From Acidiphilium iwatense (lineage in GTDB: Bacteria; Pseudomonadota; Alphaproteobacteria; Acetobacterales; Acetobacteraceae): a stretch of 64,000 nt of DNA. Location of the stretch: NCBI RefSeq assembly GCF_021556475.1, contig NZ_JAKGBZ010000006.1, positions 62,001 through 126,000 on the forward strand, in the 5' to 3' direction. A program made the position numbers and the translations under genes. A model generated the notes under the pieces. The model searched no databases, had not been told where the DNA came from, and saw nothing but the letters and a program-made list of their open reading frames with translations. Positions 1 through 7,918 of the stretch are shown one piece after another (the first letter of the stretch is position 1; each line of letters opens with the position of its first letter).

Positions 1-45
1 ATCATGGCCGAAAACCGCCGCAACGCGACGGGCGCGATCATCGGC

Positions 46-231
46 GCCCGATTCGTGATCCGCCTGCCTCGCGGATAGGCCAACAACTCCCCCACCCGTC
101 ATTGCGAGGTCGCGCAGCGACCGAAGCAATCCATCGCCGCCCGATTCGTGATCCGCCTGCCTCGCGGATAGGCCAACAACTCCCCCACCCGTCATTGCGA
201 GGTCGCGCAGCGACCGAAGCAATCCATCGCC
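46..231. repeat. 93-bp tandem duplication of a dispersed intergenic repeat
   Basis: Two head-to-tail copies with a 93-bp period (46-138 and 139-231) are essentially identical. Each contains the motif GTCATTGCGAGGTCGCGCAG followed by CGACCGAAGCAATCCATCG, which recurs at 7521-7650. This resembles the short dispersed elements common between genes in alphaproteobacteria. It lies just past the 3' end of the sdh operon. No gene is seen in 1-261. Confidence 0.85.
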
Positions 232-261
232 GCGCGGGTGAAGTGGCTCAGGGCAACGCAG

Positions 262-1044
262 TTACCCCTGCCTTTCGACCATCAACTCCTTGATCTTCCC
301 GATCGCCTTCGCCGGGTTCAGCCCCTTCGGACAAGTCTGCGTGCAGTTCATGATCGTGTGGCACCGGTATAGCTTGAACGGGTCCTCCAGCGCATCCAGC
401 CGCTTGCCGGTGGCTTCGTCGCGGCTGTCGGCGATCCAGCGGTAGGCGGCGAGCAGCACGGCCGGCCCCAGATAGCGGTCGCCGTTCCACCAGTAGGACG
501 GGCAGGAGGTGGTGCAGCAGAAGCACAGGATGCACTCCCACATGCCGTCCAACTCGGCGCGTTCCTCGACGCTCTGCCGCCGCTCGACATCCGGGGGCGG
601 CGCGGTCTCCGCCTGTAGCCACGGCTCGATCGAGCGATACTGCGCGTAGGCCAGGGTAAGGTCCGGCACCAAATCCTTCACCACCGGCATGTGCGGCAGC
701 GGGTTGATCTTCACGTCCGCCTTCACCTCCTCGATCGGTTTGAGGCAGGCGAGGGTGTTGGTGCCGTCGATGTTCATCGAGCACGAACCGCAGATGCCCT
801 CGCGGCAGGAGCGGCGGAAGGTGAGAGTCGGATCGATCTCGTTCTTGATCTTGATCAGCGCGTCCAGAACCATCGGGCCGCACGCATCGAGATCGATCTC
901 GTAGGTATCGGTGTGCGGATTGCCGCCATCGTCCGGGTTCCAGCGATAGACCTGAAACGCCTTGACCCGTTTGGCGCCGGCAGGCGCCTTGTGGGTCTTG
1001 CCTTTTCCGACGCGGCTGTTCTTCGGGAGGGTCAGTTCGGCCAT
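262..1044 (-). CDS. sdhB: Succinate dehydrogenase iron-sulfur subunit
   Basis: This 260-residue protein is the electron-transfer subunit of complex II, passing electrons from the SdhA flavin to ubiquinone at the inner membrane. All cluster ligands are visible. The 2Fe-2S set is C80, C85, C88 and C100 ([10 protein letters not shown]). The 4Fe-4S set is C171, C174, C177 and C238, and the 3Fe-4S set is C181, C228 and C234, with spacing equal to the E. coli protein. It is the last gene of sdhC-sdhD-sdhA-sdhB, 16 bases after sdhA. The roughly 20-residue N-terminal extension rich in Lys and Arg is usual for alphaproteobacterial SdhB. Confidence 0.98.
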   Translation of the reverse strand: MAELTLPKNSRVGKGKTHKAPAGAKRVKAFQVYRWNPDDGGNPHTDTYEIDLDACGPMVLDALIKIKNEIDPTLTFRRSCREGICGSCSMNIDGTNTLACLKPIEEVKADVKINPLPHMPVVKDLVPDLTLAYAQYRSIEPWLQAETAPPPDVERRQSVEERAELDGMWECILCFCCTTSCPSYWWNGDRYLGPAVLLAAYRWIADSRDEATGKRLDALEDPFKLYRCHTIMNCTQTCPKGLNPAKAIGKIKELMVERQG

Positions 1045-1060
1045 GGTTCGGAACCTCTTG

Positions 1061-2872
1061 TCAGTACACGCGCTTCTTGGGCGGGAAAACGGAAACGTCG
1101 TTGGTGAGGGTCTGCATCCGCACCGGGCGGTAATCGAGCGACACCGCCCCTTCCGTCGTGCAATGGGCCAGCGTGTGCTTCATCCATTCATGATCGTCGC
1201 GCTCGGGATAGTCGTCATGCGCATGGGCACCCCGGCTTTCGTGGCGCGCCTCGGCCGAGACCATGGTGACCAGCGCATTGCCCATCAGATTCTGCAATTC
1301 CAGCGCCTCCATCAGGTCGGAATTCCAGATCAACCCGCGATCGGCGACGCTGACATCCCCTAGCCCGTGCCAAAGCGCGGACATCTTGTCGGCACCTTCC
1401 TTCAGCGTCCTGGAATTGCGGAACACCGCCGCATGGTTCTGCATGGTACGCTGCATGGTGTCGCGCAGGGAAGCGACCGTCGTGTCGCCCTTGGCATGGC
1501 GCGTGGCATCCAGCCGGTCGAGCGAGGCTTCCCCCGCGCGCGCCGGAAGATCGGCCTGCGATGCGCCGGAGGTGACGATTTTCGCCGCCTGATGCGCCGC
1601 CGCCCGGCCGAAGACCACAAGGTCGAGCAGCGAATTGGTGCCCAGCCGGTTGGCGCCGTGCACCGAAACGCAGGCCGCTTCGCCTACCGCCATCAGGCCG
1701 GGGACGATCGCTTCCGGGTCGTCCCTGGTCGGGCGCAGCACCTCGGCGCGGTAGTTCGTCGGAATCCCGCCCATGTTGTAATGCACGGTCGGCAGCACCG
1801 GGATCGGCGCCCTGGTCACATCCACGCCGGCGAACACCCGTGCCGTTTCCGAAATGCCGGGCAGACGCTCGTGCAACTGCTCGGGCTTCAGCCCCTCCAG
1901 ATGCAGCAGGATATGGTCCTTGTTCGGGCCGCAGCCGCGACCCTCCATGATCTCGATGGTCATCGAGCGGGACACCACGTCGCGCGAGGCGAGGTCTTTC
2001 GCGGTCGGTGCGTAGCGCTCCATGAAGCGTTCGCCTTCCGAATTGGTCAGATAGCCGCCTTCGCCGCGCGCGCCTTCGGTGATCAGGCAGCCCGCCGGGA
2101 AAATGCCGGTCGGGTGGAACTGCACGAACTCCATGTCCTGCATTGGCAGTCCCGCCCGCAGCGCCATGCCGCCGCCATCGCCGGTGCAGGTATGCGCCGA
2201 GGTGCAGGAGAGATAGGCGCGGCCGTAACCGCCGGTCGCCAGCACCACCATCTGCGCGCGGAAGCGGTGGATCGTGCCGTCCTCCAGGCACCACGCCATC
2301 ACGCCGCGGCAGGCGCCTTCGTCGTCCATGATGAGGTCGGTCGCGAAATATTCGACGAAGAACTCCACATCCTGTTTCAGGCTCTGCTGATACAGCGTGT
2401 GCAGGATCGCGTGCCCCGTGCGGTCGGCGGCGGCGCAGGCGCGGCGCACCGGCTCCTTGCCATAGTCTTTCATATGGCCGCCGAACGGCCGCTGATAAAT
2501 CCGGCCATCCTCGGTGCGGCTGAACGGCACGCCGAAATGTTCAAGCTCGTAGATCGCCGGAATCGCTTCCCGGCACATATATTCGATCGCGTCCTGGTCG
2601 CCGAGCCAGTCCGACCCTTTCACCGTATCGTACATGTGCCAGCGCCAGTCGTCCGGCTCCATGTTGCCGAGTGCCGCGCCGATGCCGCCCTGGGCGGCGA
2701 CGGTATGGCTGCGGGTCGGGAAAACCTTGCTGATGCAGGCGGTTTTCAGCCCGGCCTGACCCATGCCGAGGGTCGCGCGCAACCCCGATCCGCCGGCACC
2801 GACGACAACGACGTCGTAGGTATGATCGATGATGGTATAGGCGCCAAGGGACGGCTTCGACATTACGTTCAT
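1061..2872 (-). CDS. sdhA: Succinate dehydrogenase flavoprotein subunit
   Basis: The 603-residue catalytic subunit oxidises succinate to fumarate in the TCA cycle. The N-terminal dinucleotide fold is GAGGSG (25-30). The flavinylation motif [10 protein letters not shown] places the covalently FAD-linked histidine at H56. The substrate-site segment [11 protein letters not shown] starts near 251 and carries H253. A conserved [11 protein letters not shown] segment follows in the C-terminal half. Length matches the family. It lies 28 bases after sdhD and 16 bases before sdhB, so the four genes form one operon. Confidence 0.98.
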   Translation of the reverse strand: MNVMSKPSLGAYTIIDHTYDVVVVGAGGSGLRATLGMGQAGLKTACISKVFPTRSHTVAAQGGIGAALGNMEPDDWRWHMYDTVKGSDWLGDQDAIEYMCREAIPAIYELEHFGVPFSRTEDGRIYQRPFGGHMKDYGKEPVRRACAAADRTGHAILHTLYQQSLKQDVEFFVEYFATDLIMDDEGACRGVMAWCLEDGTIHRFRAQMVVLATGGYGRAYLSCTSAHTCTGDGGGMALRAGLPMQDMEFVQFHPTGIFPAGCLITEGARGEGGYLTNSEGERFMERYAPTAKDLASRDVVSRSMTIEIMEGRGCGPNKDHILLHLEGLKPEQLHERLPGISETARVFAGVDVTRAPIPVLPTVHYNMGGIPTNYRAEVLRPTRDDPEAIVPGLMAVGEAACVSVHGANRLGTNSLLDLVVFGRAAAHQAAKIVTSGASQADLPARAGEASLDRLDATRHAKGDTTVASLRDTMQRTMQNHAAVFRNSRTLKEGADKMSALWHGLGDVSVADRGLIWNSDLMEALELQNLMGNALVTMVSAEARHESRGAHAHDDYPERDDHEWMKHTLAHCTTEGAVSLDYRPVRMQTLTNDVSVFPPKKRVY

Positions 2873-2900
2873 CGCGAATATATCCTGTCGGGAATTGCTG

Positions 2901-3296
2901 TCAGAACGTCAGTTTCAGGACCGAGAGCGCGGCGAGAATGCCGAAAAAGACCACGGCGGCCCGCATCGCCAGCAGGGCTGCGAGCCGCTTGGCTTCGGTA
3001 TGGATGTAGTCCTCGATGACCACCTGCAACCCCAGCCGCAGATGATGGAACAGCGCGAAAATCAGGGCGAGGAACAAAACCCCGTTCCAGGGTTCGGCCA
3101 TGTAGCGCTGCATCGCCGCCTGGTTGGCGCCGTCGAGCAGCAGAACCGACAAAACGAAATAGAGCGAAAGCGGCAGCAGCGCGATCGCGGTCAGGCGCTG
3201 CGCCCACCAATGCCCGACCCCGGATTTGGCCGAGCCCAGGCCGCGCGCCCGCCCCAGCGAGGAACGCATGATTTTGATCGATTTTGCATTGCCCAT
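2901..3296 (-). CDS. sdhD: Succinate dehydrogenase membrane anchor subunit
   Basis: This small hydrophobic anchor of complex II (131 residues) has three membrane segments. The heme/quinone region is recognisable as [18 protein letters not shown] chose the ATG at 3296, starting [10 protein letters not shown], because it lies 5 bases after the sdhC stop; the open frame further upstream only overlaps sdhC in another frame. The sequence around the His residues and VIEDYIH matches the alphaproteobacterial SdhD type. Confidence 0.95.
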   Translation of the reverse strand: MGNAKSIKIMRSSLGRARGLGSAKSGVGHWWAQRLTAIALLPLSLYFVLSVLLLDGANQAAMQRYMAEPWNGVLFLALIFALFHHLRLGLQVVIEDYIHTEAKRLAALLAMRAAVVFFGILAALSVLKLTF

Positions 3297-3301
3297 GCCG
3301 C

Positions 3302-3733
3302 TCACCCGACCACCAGACCGATGAACCAGAAAATCACCGTCAGCCCCACGCTGCAGATCAGCACGGCATAGCCGGTGCGGTGCATCGTGGGCAGGTCGTA
3401 TCCATAGCCCGCATCCCACAGCAGATGCCGAATTCCGTTGCAGAAATGATAGAACAAAGCGAGGGTGAAGCCAAACAGGACGATCATGCCGAGAATCGAA
3501 TCGGCCAGCGATTGCGCGACGGCGAAGGCGCTGGGCGAGGCCGCCGCCGCCGCCAGCCAGAGCGAGAGCAGCACGGCGCCGCCCGAAAGAGCGATGCCGG
3601 CAATGCGGTGAAAAATCGAGAGAGTCGAAGAGATCTGCGGGCGATAGATCTGCAGATGCGGGGATAGCGGCCGTTGGACCATAGCCCCGGTGGAGTTGCG
3701 CCCTTGCATGAAGGCTTCACGCACATCCTGCAT
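3302..3733 (-). CDS. sdhC: Succinate dehydrogenase cytochrome b556 subunit
   Basis: First gene of the sdh operon and the second membrane anchor of complex II. The N-terminal RPLSPHLQIYRPQ motif and SIFHRIAG are typical of SdhC. Counted from the GTG at 3745, the heme-ligand candidate in FYHFCNGIRHLLWD is residue 100; from the chosen start it is residue 96. I prefer the ATG at 3733 (MQDVREAF, 143 residues), preceded by AGAGG. In-frame GTG codons at 3742 and 3745 are alternatives. The promoter should lie in the 78 bases up to the neighbouring methyltransferase gene. Confidence 0.95.
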   Translation of the reverse strand: MQDVREAFMQGRNSTGAMVQRPLSPHLQIYRPQISSTLSIFHRIAGIALSGGAVLLSLWLAAAAASPSAFAVAQSLADSILGMIVLFGFTLALFYHFCNGIRHLLWDAGYGYDLPTMHRTGYAVLICSVGLTVIFWFIGLVVG

Positions 3734-3811
3734 GATGTTCACCACCTCTTTGTCGCTGTTTGGAAAGACTATCGAAATGCTGCGTCTGCTTACTGCCCGG
3801 TTTGGCCAGGG

Positions 3812-4474
3812 TCAATTGAAGGGCAGGCGGGTCACCCTATAGAGCACGGCATCGCGCGAGGTGCGGCTTTCCAGCTCCGCCGTGGTCGGCACCGCATAGC
3901 GTGCGAACTCGATCAAGCCCTCGCGCGGCACGTAGGCGCGACCTGGATCGGCGATCCATACCTCGGCATGCGCGGCGCAGCCTTGGAGCCACGGCCAGAT
4001 ATGCCGGGTCATCGGCGCCTCATAGCAGATATCCCCGCACAGAATGACATCGGCGGTCAGCGCCGTCCCGACCGCATCGCCGATCGCGACCTCGACGGCC
4101 ATATGGTTTTCAGCGGCGTTCAGCCCGATCGCCGCCCCCGCGAGCGGGTCGATGTCGATCGCCGTGACATGAACGGCGCCCGCCAGCGCGGCGGCGATCG
4201 CGGCGAGACCGGAACCCGACGCGAAATCGACCACGCGCTTGCCGCGCACCAGTTCCGGGTGATCGAGCATATGCCGTGCCAGCGCGATCGACCCCGGCCA
4301 TGCGAAAGCCCAATAAGGCGGGGCGATGCCGGTTTCGGTCAGGAAGGTTTCGGTTGCCTGCCAGATCGGGGTTATTTCGCTGGCGAGATACAGCCCGATT
4401 TCAGGCACCAGCGCGGGTGCGGCAAATAGGGTTGCCGCACGAATAAAGGCGTGCGGGTCGTCCGGCGGCTTCAT
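3812..4474 (-). CDS. Class I SAM methyltransferase, ETF-beta lysine methyltransferase-like
   Basis: A 220-residue Rossmann methyltransferase. The SAM-binding region reads VVDFASGSGLAAIAAA, followed by the acidic loop VTAIDIDP. The segments APPYWAFAWPGS, CGDICYE and IADPGR are typical of the family that trimethylates lysines on the electron-transfer flavoprotein beta subunit, so a protein-lysine substrate is likely but not proven. The ATG at 4474 is chosen because it overlaps the ubiA stop as ATGA; the frame open further upstream lies inside ubiA. It is cotranscribed with ubiA. Confidence 0.8.
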   Translation of the reverse strand: MKPPDDPHAFIRAATLFAAPALVPEIGLYLASEITPIWQATETFLTETGIAPPYWAFAWPGSIALARHMLDHPELVRGKRVVDFASGSGLAAIAAALAGAVHVTAIDIDPLAGAAIGLNAAENHMAVEVAIGDAVGTALTADVILCGDICYEAPMTRHIWPWLQGCAAHAEVWIADPGRAYVPREGLIEFARYAVPTTAELESRTSRDAVLYRVTRLPFN

Positions 4475-5400
4475 CGGCCGAACAGGATCGCAAGCGCCAC
4501 CAGTAGTCCGACTTCGCGGTTGAGCTTGAACAGGGCGAGGCATCGCGCCGGATCGTCGATATCGAGGGTCGCGATCTGCCAGGCGAGCAGGGCGCCGGGT
4601 AGCGCCAGCGCGATCATCCCCAGAGTGCCGATTCCGGCGAGCGCGAACGCGATCAGAAGGAGCACGATCGTTCCCGCATAGCAGACCATCAGAAACCGCC
4701 GTGTCTGCCCGCCGAACAGCAACGCGGTGGATTTGATCCCGACCATCGCGTCATCCTCGCGGTCCTGATGCGCATAGATCGTGTCGTAGCCGAGAATCCA
4801 CAGAATCGTGGCGGCGTAGAGCGGCAGAACCGGCCAGCCGAGCCCGCCATGCGCCGCCGCGTAGCCCAGCGGCGCGCCCCAGCCGAAGGTCACGCCGAGC
4901 ATCACCTGTGGCCAGAACGTCACCCGTTTCGCGGCGGGGTACAGCGCGATCAGCAGCAGCGAAACGATGCCCAGGATTTTGGCCGGGCGATCGAGCAGCA
5001 GCAGAATACCGAGGCCGATCGCCAGCAAAACCACCAGGAATATCAGTGCGCCCGGCACCGAGATCGCGCCGGAAGCGAGCGGCCGGCCGGCGGTGCGCGC
5101 GACCCGCCGGTCGAGTTCGCGGTCCCACAGATCGTTCACCACGCAGCCTGCCGAGCGCATCGTCACCGCGCCCACGCCGAACAGCGCGATCAGGTACAGG
5201 CTGAACCAGAATCCCTGCCGCGCGAGCAATATGCTCCATAGCCCCGGCAGGAACAGCAGCCACGCGCCGATCGGCCGGTCCAGCCGCGCCAGCAGCGCGA
5301 AGGGCCGGGCGCGCGGCGGCAGGCGGGCGACCCAGCCGCCCGCCCTGATATCGGTGAATCGCCGATCTGCTGATAGACCATCCGCCATGGGCTCGATCAT
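4471..5400 (-). CDS. ubiA: 4-hydroxybenzoate polyprenyltransferase
   Basis: An integral membrane prenyltransferase of about 309 residues that joins the polyprenyl tail to 4-hydroxybenzoate in ubiquinone synthesis. The first Asp-rich motif is NDLWDRELDRRVART and the second is AHQDREDD, both needed for Mg-diphosphate binding. Multiple membrane helices follow. Two in-frame ATGs exist, 5400 and 5388. Both overlap the divergent rsmE start, and the inner ATG shares the same CCATGG with it. The 3' end overlaps the methyltransferase as ATGA. Ubiquinone made here would serve the adjacent succinate dehydrogenase. Confidence 0.95.
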   Translation of the reverse strand: MIEPMADGLSADRRFTDIRAGGWVARLPPRARPFALLARLDRPIGAWLLFLPGLWSILLARQGFWFSLYLIALFGVGAVTMRSAGCVVNDLWDRELDRRVARTAGRPLASGAISVPGALIFLVVLLAIGLGILLLLDRPAKILGIVSLLLIALYPAAKRVTFWPQVMLGVTFGWGAPLGYAAAHGGLGWPVLPLYAATILWILGYDTIYAHQDREDDAMVGIKSTALLFGGQTRRFLMVCYAGTIVLLLIAFALAGIGTLGMIALALPGALLAWQIATLDIDDPARCLALFKLNREVGLLVALAILFGR

Positions 5401-6103
5401 CCGTCTCTACGTTCCGGTGCCGCTCGCGCGGGATTGCGTGATTGCCACAACCGCCGCGCAAGCGCACTACCTCGCCCATGTGATGCGGCGCCGGGCGGGC
5501 GATGCGCTGCGCGTCTTCAACGGCGCCGATGGCGAGTTCGACGCCACGATCGAATCGATCGGCCGGCGGAGCGCCCGGCTTGCCATCACGCGCCAGGCCC
5601 GTGCGCAAGAGAGAGAGCCGGATTGCTGGCTCTGCTTTGCTCCGGTCAAGCGCGATGCGAGCGATCTGATCATCGAAAAAGCCACCGAACTCGGCGTCTC
5701 GGCGATCCACCCGGTTTTCACCGACCGCAGCCAGACGGCGCGGGTGAACCTCGAACGGTTCGCGGCGATCGCGACCGAGGCGGCCGAGCAGTCGGAGCGC
5801 CTATCGGTACCGGACATCCGTTCGTCGGTTGATCTGTTCCGCCTGATCGAGACATGGCCGCCCGAACGGCGTTTGTTCGTCGCGGCCGAGCGGGCGCAAG
5901 CCCCCTCCTTGGTAATGGTTCCTCCATTTCAACCCGTAGCTCTCCTGGTTGGCCCCGAGGGCGGGTTTGCGCCGGCGGAGCTTGACGTTCTCTCCCGTCG
6001 TGCCTTTGTTACGATTGTTTCACTCGGGCCGCGCGTCCTGCGCGCCGAAACCGCCGCCATTGCCGGGCTCGCGCGCATGCTTGCGTCACCCGAAACAGAC
6101 TGA
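5387..6103 (+). CDS. rsmE: 16S rRNA (uracil(1498)-N3)-methyltransferase
   Basis: A 238-residue SPOUT-fold enzyme that methylates U1498 of 16S rRNA. Family landmarks appear in order: an N-terminal PUA-like part ending in GDALRVFNGADGEF, KATELGV, TEAAEQSERL, the SAM-binding knot segment LLVGPEGGF and SLGPRVLRAETA near the C terminus. The ATG at 5387 starts MGSIIRLYVP, the expected N terminus; the longer frame upstream is antisense to ubiA. gshA follows after 15 bases, probably in the same transcript. Confidence 0.95.
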   Translation: MGSIIRLYVPVPLARDCVIATTAAQAHYLAHVMRRRAGDALRVFNGADGEFDATIESIGRRSARLAITRQARAQEREPDCWLCFAPVKRDASDLIIEKATELGVSAIHPVFTDRSQTARVNLERFAAIATEAAEQSERLSVPDIRSSVDLFRLIETWPPERRLFVAAERAQAPSLVMVPPFQPVALLVGPEGGFAPAELDVLSRRAFVTIVSLGPRVLRAETAAIAGLARMLASPETD

Positions 6104-6118
6104 GTTCAGGAGCAGCAC

Positions 6119-7498
6119 TTGTCCAATCCAGGAGAGGCTGACGCTACGCCGATCACGTCGCCGCGCCAGCTCGCCGCATGGTTCGAGGCCGGCTGCAAGC
6201 CGCATGAAGCGTTTCGCGTCGGCACCGAGCACGAAAGCTTCGGCTTCCGTCTGACCGACCATGCGCCGCCGCCCTATGCGGCGTCCCGAGCCAATCCCGG
6301 CGGCATCCGCGACCTTCTGGAGATGATCGCGGCCGATGAAGGGCTGACCCCGATTCTCGATCGCGGCCAGCCGATCGGCCTGAACGGCCCAGGCTTCTCG
6401 ATTTCGCTGGAGCCGGGCGGCCAGTTCGAATTGTCGGGGGCAGCACTCGCCAGCCTGCACGACACCAAGGCCGAGATCGACACGCATCTTGCCCGCGTCC
6501 GCCGGGTCGGCCCGCGCCTCGGTCTCGGCTTCGCGCCGCTCGGCTTTCACCCGACCGCCCGGCGCGAGGATTTCGACTGGATGCCCAAGGGCCGCTACGC
6601 GATCATGCGCGCGCACATGCCGCGCGTGGGGACGCGCGGGTTCGACATGATGCTGCGTACCTGCACCGTGCAGGCCAATCTCGATTTTTCCTCCGAAGCC
6701 GATATGGTGCGCAAGCTGCGCGTCGGCTACGCGCTGCAGCCGCTGGCGACGGCCCTGTTCGCCAACAGCCCGTTCCGCGAGGGCCACCCTGACGGCCTGT
6801 TATCGAACCGCGCCTATACCTGGCTCGACACCGACAATGCCCGCGCCGGCATTCCGCGCATGGTGTTCGAGGACGGTTTCGGCTTCGAGCGCTACGCCGA
6901 TTACCTGCTCGATGTGCCGATGTATTTCGTCTATCGCGACGGCGCCTATATCGATGTGTCGGGCCACTCGTTCCGCGATTTCATGGCCGGCCGGCTCGCC
7001 GGTTTCGAAGGCCAGGTACCGACGATCGGCGATTTCGCCGACCATTCCACCACCGCCTTTCCCGAGGTTCGGCTCAAGCGCTTCATCGAGACGCGCGGGG
7101 CCGATTCCGGAAATCCGGCGATGCTGATGGCGCAGCCCGCGCTCTGGGCCGGGTTGTTTTATGACGATGCGGCGCTGAACGCCGCTTACGCGCTGATTCG
7201 CGACATCGCCTATGACGATCTGATCGCGCTGCGCGAGGCGGTGCCGAAAAGCGGGCTCGACATCAAGTTCGGCGCCGGCACGCTGCGCGATTTCGGCCGC
7301 GATGTCGTGGCGATCGCGGCGGAAGGGTTGCGCGCGCGCGCCATGCTGAACGCGGCGGGTGAGGACGAGCGCATCTATCTCGCCCCCTTGCAGGCGATCG
7401 CCGACGGCGCACCGACCCAGGCGGAGCATTGGCTTTGCCGCTATCATGGCGCGTGGAATGGAGATGTCGGCCGGATTTTCGCCGAATCCGCGTTCTGA
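6119..7498 (+). CDS. gshA: Glutamate-cysteine ligase, plant/alphaproteobacterial type
   Basis: This 459-residue ligase makes gamma-glutamylcysteine, the first step of glutathione synthesis. It has the plant-type GCL pattern: VGTEHESFGF near the N terminus, then SLEPGGQFELSG, DWMPKGRYAIM, and the disulfide/substrate region RTCTVQANLDFSS. The start is TTG at 6119, preceded by CAGGAG with suitable spacing; no better ATG is seen. It sits 15 bases after rsmE. The region downstream holds only repeats and the accessory patch. Confidence 0.93.
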   Translation: MSNPGEADATPITSPRQLAAWFEAGCKPHEAFRVGTEHESFGFRLTDHAPPPYAASRANPGGIRDLLEMIAADEGLTPILDRGQPIGLNGPGFSISLEPGGQFELSGAALASLHDTKAEIDTHLARVRRVGPRLGLGFAPLGFHPTARREDFDWMPKGRYAIMRAHMPRVGTRGFDMMLRTCTVQANLDFSSEADMVRKLRVGYALQPLATALFANSPFREGHPDGLLSNRAYTWLDTDNARAGIPRMVFEDGFGFERYADYLLDVPMYFVYRDGAYIDVSGHSFRDFMAGRLAGFEGQVPTIGDFADHSTTAFPEVRLKRFIETRGADSGNPAMLMAQPALWAGLFYDDAALNAAYALIRDIAYDDLIALREAVPKSGLDIKFGAGTLRDFGRDVVAIAAEGLRARAMLNAAGEDERIYLAPLQAIADGAPTQAEHWLCRYHGAWNGDVGRIFAESAF

Positions 7499-7520
7499 AC
7501 CCAGCACCGGACAGGAGACC

Positions 7521-7650
7521 GTCATTGCGAGCCGGCGTCAGCCGGCGAGGCAATCCATCGTCGCGCGCCCCGACCGCCATCGCGAGCGCAGCGAAGCAAT
7601 CCATACTTCCCGTCATTGCGAGGTCGCGCAGCGATCGAAGCAATCCACCG
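7521..7650. repeat. Cluster of three dispersed GTCATTGCGAG-type repeats
   Basis: Three related copies follow gshA. The first begins GTCATTGCGAGC at 7521 and ends CAATCCATCG at 7560. The second runs about 7575-7604. The third (7611-7650) reads CGTCATTGCGAGGTCGCGCA followed by GCGATCGAAGCAATCCA. The third is nearly identical to the core of the 46-231 repeat. The cluster marks the left edge of the low-GC accessory patch. The rest of 7499-7678 holds no gene I can support. A hairpin made of CCGCTTTTT and its complement lies near 7688-7708. Confidence 0.8.
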
Positions 7651-7678
7651 GGCGCCCCAATCCCCATGCCGCTTGGTA

Positions 7679-7909
7679 TCAAGCACCGCTTTTTGAAAAA
7701 AAGCGGCCAAAAAACGTTTGTTGAATTCGCTCTCGCGTCAAGAAATCGATGGCAATGCGATACCACCCGTGACCAGACGGCGTACCGGAGATATGCACCC
7801 GAAAAGCTTGCTCCGCGCCTACGGGGTTGAGCTGGAACGAAATTCGTGAATTATGCATAAAGAGTAGCAGGTAAGCGCGATAACCCATCTTTTGCTCGTC
7901 TATAGGCAC
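7679..7909 (-). CDS. Possible small hypothetical protein downstream of the OLD-like gene
   Basis: A 76-residue open frame begins 9 bases after the stop of the OLD-like gene, on the same strand. It could start at GTG 7909 (close to GGTGGA) or ATG 7888. The predicted protein has no motif I recognise; it ends QQTFFGRFFSKSGA. Its composition matches the lower-GC gene upstream. It may be a real partner gene, a remnant, or chance. Coding status is uncertain. Confidence 0.3.
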   Translation of the reverse strand: MPIDEQKMGYRAYLLLFMHNSRISFQLNPVGAEQAFRVHISGTPSGHGWYRIAIDFLTRERIQQTFFGRFFSKSGA

Positions 7910-7918
7910 TCCACCGCT

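Noticed and set aside
46-231. Possible CRISPR array
   Set aside because: The two units are identical over their whole length with no unique spacers, and no cas genes are nearby.
1367-3019. A 550-codon plus-strand open frame across sdhA
   Set aside because: It is antisense to a fully conserved gene and its protein has no recognisable motif. Long antisense frames are common in GC-rich DNA.
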